54,431 nt of DNA from Conidiobolus incongruus B7586 (lineage: Eukaryota; Entomophthoromycota; Entomophthoromycetes; Entomophthorales; Conidiobolaceae), in NCBI GenBank assembly GCA_000697335.1, contig JNEM01016925.1, positions 1-54,431 of the forward strand, given 5' to 3'. The position numbers were made by a program, and so were the translations under genes. Of this stretch, positions 49,269 through 54,431 are shown one piece after another. Position 1 is the first letter of the stretch; every line of letters begins with the position of its first letter. The notes beneath the pieces are model-generated. The model was not told where the DNA came from. It saw only the letters and a program-made list of their open reading frames with translations, and did not search any database.

Positions 49269-51069
49269 AATACACAACTATAAATCACAATATATATCTC
49301 TTGCTCATATATTATTATTAATACTAATAAAATGTTAAATTAAAATAATCTTTTTGTTTAATTTGAATATTGAGTAATGCTCATTTTTCAATTTTTATTA
49401 ATTGGCCATTTCATTGATATTATTTAATAAAAATAATTAAACTATATTTCTAATACTTAGAAATATTTTTAAATCTAATATTTGAAATTATGATTTTTTT
49501 AAAAATATTATTTAAATTACCAAACATATTAAAATTCAACCTTAATATTCATAATATAGAAAAAAATTATTGTACAAATTATTTTTAAACTTTTATACAT
49601 ATTTATAGTATTTAATATATATTATAATATAATCATTATCAGTTCTCTTCATTAATAATGTTTTAATTGTATATTATCTATTTAAAAATTATTGTTTTGT
49701 AAAATATTTATAAAATTTGATAGTACAAAATTCTGTTGTATTGGAAATTTGAATATATTTTATAAATTAAGAATGAATATATATAGCAACAAAAATATCT
49801 GCTTAAAAGATTTTTATTATATTAATTAAAGGAAAAATTATTGTTGGCATGCAATTTTTATACTCTTTTCAAAGTTCACAGTAATTGAAGAAAAAATTGA
49901 GAGTACTTTAATGATTCTTTGAGTAAAAATAAAATATTATATCGAGTGCATGAAAATATGAATAGAACTTTATCTTCATAATATTTATGAAAAAATTTGA
50001 ATATATTGTATATATACCATTCTAAACAACAAATTTGTATATTATACACTTTAAATTTGAATTGAAATTTTTAACCACTCCAACTTTGATCACTAATTTT
50101 AAAATTAAACCCAGAAAAATATATAATAAAAACCAAATATAATTTTAGATTATAAGTACAGTATTTTGAATAGTCACCAATACTAAGACTATAATTAATT
50201 GAAATTCATTGATTGCCACTTAGTCGTTAACTTAAAATATTTTGACATTCAAAAATAATGACATACAAATATTCTATTTAAAATTTATTATAAATATATA
50301 TACTCAATTGTCACTTTATAAGAGTATATTTAATTATATTTTTATAATATTAATTTTTTAACTGCATCTTTAAAATATCTGCTTTTATTTATAAAAAATA
50401 TAGATATATTAGGATATAATGTCAATACTGGAAAATATTTTGCCTATTTGGGATTGAAGATGTCATTTCTCAAAACTTTTGCAGTTCTAATCTTAAATAC
50501 AATTTTTTAAGCAAATGTCACTTAAATAGATTCCAACTCATAACTTACCATAAACAAGAGTATATGAATTTAATAACTTTATAGTTTTTTTAATGACTAT
50601 TATTATTATTATTATTATTAGCCACTCATAAACTTGGAATAGTATTTTTACTTATAATACTTTCAAGACAAACAAATTCATTTTTATAATTATTACTAGT
50701 AACTTTTCAATTGTATTTCAAACCAACATTGTTTTTATCCATTTTTTAAGAAAAAATAACTAAATCTAATTTTATTTTTCGAATAAAAATAGCGTTCCAT
50801 TATGAAGGAATGCTGGCAATATAAATTGATTAAAGTGTTACTTAAATATAAAGAATATTAAACTATATTTTATATACATCAATATAAATATATTAAATTG
50901 CCTATATTGGACATATTTTTCATTTTCAAAATTTGAGTTGATGAAAAAAAAGAATCCCATAAAATAAAAATTATTAAATAAATTAAATTGCAAAATTGTT
51001 ATGTTTTAAATTTAATCAATTTTAGAATAGCTTTTTATAATATCACATCAATATATATAGATTCATATT
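49269..51069. other. Intergenic region, 1.8 kb, with ATT repeat
   Basis: AT-rich spacer holding the glycerol kinase 3' end and RRM gene 5' region. A (TAT)n/(ATT)n run lies at 50597-50621. A short TATATATA run at 51051-51059 sits close to the RRM gene's ATG. No gene was seen. Confidence 0.55.
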
Positions 51070-51615
51070 ATGGATGAAGACTTTAAAAATCATAACTCAC
51101 TAACTAAAAAGCAGAAAAAAGCCAAATTATTTTGGAAAAATTCCAGATTAATTAAGAAAGGATTACCAATTATCAAACCACCTAAATTAGTTAGAATTAA
51201 GCCTAGAGGTTTAACTAGGGCGCAACGATTGGAAATTTTGTTAGAAAAGAGAGAACAAGAAAGGATTGAATTGGAAAAGAAGCAGGCATTGGAGTTGAAG
51301 CAAAAGCAGAAGACTGAAAAGGCTAAAGAGCCCGAAATTCCAGAATTTAACTGTTCTAATATCACCTTCCCATGTCAGTTATTTGTATCTAATTTACCTT
51401 CTAAAACGACGAAAGCGTTACTATGTGAACACTTTCAAAAATTAGTTGCTATAGAAGATATCCAGCTACCCGTTGATAAGAAAACCAAAAAATCTAGAGG
51501 TTTTGGATTTTTAAATATTGTAAATGAAGATCAATTAAAAAAAGTTATGAAATTACGTGATTTGAAATTTAGAGAGCAAGTATTAACAATTAAAGTTAAA
51601 GGAGTAAACGAATAA
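51070..51615 (+). CDS. Small RRM RNA-binding protein, lysine-rich
   Basis: A single exon of 181 aa. The N-terminal half is highly basic and probably helical or coiled (KKQKKAKLFWKNSRLIKKG, then LTRAQRLEILLEKREQERIE and KKQALELKQKQK). The C-terminal half is one RNA recognition motif with RNP2-like LFVSNL (about residue 103) and RNP1-like KSRGFGFL (about 142). The form suggests a nuclear or nucleolar RNA-binding protein, for example in rRNA processing, but I cannot match it to a named family, so the role is inference. It lies 118 bp before Psf3 on the same strand. Confidence 0.8.
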   Translation: MDEDFKNHNSLTKKQKKAKLFWKNSRLIKKGLPIIKPPKLVRIKPRGLTRAQRLEILLEKREQERIELEKKQALELKQKQKTEKAKEPEIPEFNCSNITFPCQLFVSNLPSKTTKALLCEHFQKLVAIEDIQLPVDKKTKKSRGFGFLNIVNEDQLKKVMKLRDLKFREQVLTIKVKGVNE

Positions 51616-51733
51616 ATGATCATTTCCACGATCCCATAAATTTATTAAACTAAATTCACGTCTTATTATTCACCTTCATTTTTTCATTTACTAAATAGAA
51701 TTATTAATACTATTAATAAAATTAATTAAAATA

Positions 51734-52576
51734 ATGAATTTTGCATGTGAACAAGGATATTTTGATATTGATGATTTTTTAGTTGAAGATCAAGTAAGCA
51801 TTTTATTTATTATTTATTAAGATTAAATAATAATTATTCAGTTAATACCTGTTATTTTCACTAAAGAATTAGAAGATATGGGTGAATTAGATGGTTCATT
51901 ACCTCAGACAAAGGTATATAAACATATAACTTTCTTTCAAACTGTATATTAAAAATTAATAAATATAAAAGATTGAAGTCAATACAAAGATGGAATTACC
52001 TCTATTCGTTACCAAATTCCTCATTTTAGAGTGTGTATTTTAATTTAATATGATATTTAATAACTTGAGTTATTTATGCATTTATAGAAATTATGTAGAT
52101 TATGAATTTCCAAGATGTTTTAATTCTAAAGTTCAACACTCTTTAAAAGCATGTGCAACGAACGTAGATTTACACTCGTTAGGACCTAATTTCTTTATAT
52201 TTGCACTTAAATGTGTTGAATTGTAATATAATAATGTTATTCTAGTATTAGTTATTAACATAATATTTTTAGAATTGATAGTGAAGAATTCAATACTTTT
52301 ATAACTTCAACATTCATTGATCGATTAATTTATTTATTTGACCATGCCCAATCTTCAGGAAACTCTAAAACTAATACTCAGTTCTTTAATATGATACAAA
52401 CTTTAGATGAATTGGAATTAAAGAGTAAGTTATTGATATTGATAGTGTATATTATGTACTAATCTTTTTTAGTTTTTAATACTACTTTAGATCAAGTTAA
52501 AGAATTTGAACATTGGATTCAGTCAACAACTGAAGCTAAATATAAAGCCAGAAAAAGAAAATTTCGCGAAATTTAA
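51734..52576 (+). CDS. PSF3: GINS complex subunit Psf3
   Basis: Exons: 51734-51793, 51842-51913, 51972-52030, 52088-52222, 52273-52424, 52473-52576; 193 aa. GINS (Sld5, Psf1-3) joins Mcm2-7 and Cdc45 to form the replicative helicase in the nucleus. Seen: the Psf3 N-terminal block GYFDIDDFLVEDQLIPVIFT, the MELPLFVTKFLI helix with NYVDYEFPRCF, and VDLHSLGPNFFIFA, followed by the C-terminal helical part ending in a basic KARKRKFRE. All introns are 48-58 nt and the model closes in frame. The size matches Psf3 of other eukaryotes. Confidence 0.9.
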
Positions 52577-53308
52577 TAATAAATTATTACACTGTTCATT
52601 AGCATAGTAGTTCATTTTTACTGATTTAGGAAATTTCATTAAATTATATTGAATATTTTAAGTATTAATAATTAACAAAAATCAAAATAAACTTGTCAAC
52701 ATTTAGACCTTCAGATTATAAATATATTTATGGTTTGAAATTGTTTAAAAAAAACTTACTAATATACTTAATTTCAATTGTGGTTTATTTGCTAAAACTT
52801 AAAGCAACTAGGTAATAGAATTATATATAGAAGATACTGTTATAATTACGGTATATTAAACAATCAAACGCTATAATATTAATTTGCCTTTATATTATTA
52901 CAGTATATAATATTACAACCTTAATTAAGTCAAATTTTATTAAAGTAATGATTTAAATAAGACTAAATATAAATTCATGTTATATTATCGCTGTTATATA
53001 ATTACTAGTTAAATTGATAATATATTTTTAATATTTTAAAAGTATATTATGAAATTGAGAATAACTTTTTTAAAAATTTTTATTTATATTTAATGATATC
53101 TGCTTAAAGAATAAATATTATGATTTTTAACGAAATTAGTTTATTAATATTGATATAACTATTTGAATTAATTAGTTATTTTAAATAATAAACTTAATAT
53201 TATTGATGTTATATTGTAATTAAATTTGATAACTAATATATATCCAATTTGAAATTGTAATTAAAAATAATCATCATTCAATATTCAATGATTCAAAAAA
53301 TAAAATTA

Positions 53309-53339
<31 letters not shown>

Positions 53340-53683
53340 GGATATAAAAAATATTGATTGTTAGAATCAGTAAGTAAACATAGTAAAAAAAATAAAAATA
53401 TTTGGATTAAAGGAATTTTCAAAATCTAAATATTTGAAAATAAACATTGAAGAAATTTAAAATATGAAATAGTAAATAATGTAATAAAATAAGAGCTAAT
53501 CAAAACAATATATAAAGTTAATAAATAAAAATTAATATTTATAAGGAGAGATTGAAATATATCTATATTTTAAAAGAGTATGATATAATCAGATTTGAGC
53601 AAAAATAGAAAATGAAATACCTCAGTAAGGAGATTTATGTTATAGACCGAGTAAGCTTCGCTTACTTAGATTTTATTACAAGT
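52577..53683. other. Convergent intergenic region with AT microsatellite, 1.1 kb
   Basis: It lies between the 3' ends of Psf3 and RPL17. A pure AT run lies at 53314-53339. No gene was seen. Confidence 0.6.
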
Positions 53684-54410
53684 TTACTTGCGGAGAGCAA
53701 GGCGGTTCTTGCGGGCTAAAGCACGACGGTTGAGGGGAACAATCTTCTTTTCTTCAGCGGCACGTTGGACCTTGGCGGCTTCTTCAGTGACGATGATTTC
53801 GATGTGGCAAGGAGAGCTCATGTAGTCTAAAAAATAACTTTAATACCATATTATATAATATTTAAGATTAGATAAACATACTGTTGATACGACCGTGAGC
53901 ACGGAAAGTACGACGACGTTGCTTGGGAGCTTGGTTGACTTGGACGTGCTTGATGACACAGTTTTCAACATCGAGACCCTTAAGCTATTTGAAAATAAAT
54001 TAATCAAAGTTTTGGGTTAAATATATAGGAAAATAGTACCTCAGCGTTGCTTTGGACGTTTTGGAGGAGGCCTAAGAGGTAGTCACAAGACTTGATGGGC
54101 CAGCGACCTTGGGTAGTACCCCAGAATTTGGCTTGGGCACAACGACCAACACCCCCGTTGAAGCGGCGGAAAGGAACACATTGCTTGCGTTCTTTGACAT
54201 CGTTGAGGTATTTGATGGCCTTGAGTAATTTCATACCGTTTAAGACGGCACCAACTTCGTGGGTGTTCTTGAAGTGAACACGGAGGTAGGATCCTCTAGT
54301 CAAGGCGGCTAAACATCATACTAAGTAAGTTAAATAAGATACTAATTTGTATTTTGTAATAAATGTTTACATTTCTCGGGGTTAGCGGGGGTAGCAGAGT
54401 ATCTCACCAT
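53684..54410 (-). CDS. RPL17: 60S ribosomal protein L17 (uL22)
   Basis: Exons in transcript order: 54371-54410, 54040-54308, 53882-53984, 53684-53826; 184 aa, the same length as the human protein. A component of the large ribosomal subunit near the exit tunnel. Seen: [64 protein letters not shown], the tunnel-loop region [14 protein letters not shown], and [12 protein letters not shown] near the end. Introns are 55-62 nt. Codons are strongly biased to C-ending forms (CGT/CGC, AAG, AAC, GTC), unlike the kelch genes, as expected for a highly expressed gene. The gene is complete, with the ATG 21 nt inside the window edge. Confidence 0.96.
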
Positions 54411-54431
54411 TGTGATTGTTGTCTCCTAATT

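Overview
This window looks like a chromosome segment from a very AT-rich fungus. The evidence is eukaryotic: short GT-AG introns of about 50-62 nt, fungal-type epsin, Ric8, Psf3 and glycerol kinase genes, a cytosolic ribosomal protein gene cut by three introns, and a nuclear tRNA. The Tc1/mariner fossil at the left end ends in a GGYTKY-like C-terminus of a type I associate with early-diverging fungi. I cannot fix the lineage more closely from the sequence alone.

Layout. (1) 80-1648 is a complete but dead Tc1/mariner transposon with matching terminal inverted repeats. Its decay is almost all C-to-T and G-to-A. (2) 5450-37376 is an accessory region holding eight copies of one gene family. The family encodes type I membrane proteins with a signal peptide, a kelch/galactose-oxidase-like propeller ectodomain, one transmembrane helix and a cytoplasmic tail of about 75-105 residues with conserved motifs. 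Five copies look intact (5450-7072, 10216-11857, 21096-22706, 32302-33944, 35781-37376) and three are pseudogenes (about 15250-17053, 24345-25860, 28462-30066). Seven lie on the minus strand and one, at 21096, on the plus strand. Five related solo-LTR-like repeats, one unrelated GC-richer solo LTR with a clean target duplication, an inverted pair of unidentified repeats and several AT microsatellites are scattered among them. (3) 39707-54410 is an ordinary housekeeping block: Ric8/synembryn, tRNA-Met(CAT), epsin, glycerol kinase, a small RRM protein, the GINS subunit Psf3 and ribosomal protein uL22 (RPL17).

The housekeeping genes are unrelated in function and are transcribed singly. The interest is in the kelch array. 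The copies share a TATA box about 43-64 nt before the ATG, one intron at an identical codon and phase, and the same tail signature. Together with the pseudogenes and repeats this suggests a birth-and-death family of cell-surface proteins that share a cytoplasmic partner. Their function is unknown; a recognition or adhesion role is only inference.

Intron-exon joins were read by eye from splice consensus, reading frame and family conservation. Every multi-exon model given here closes in frame.
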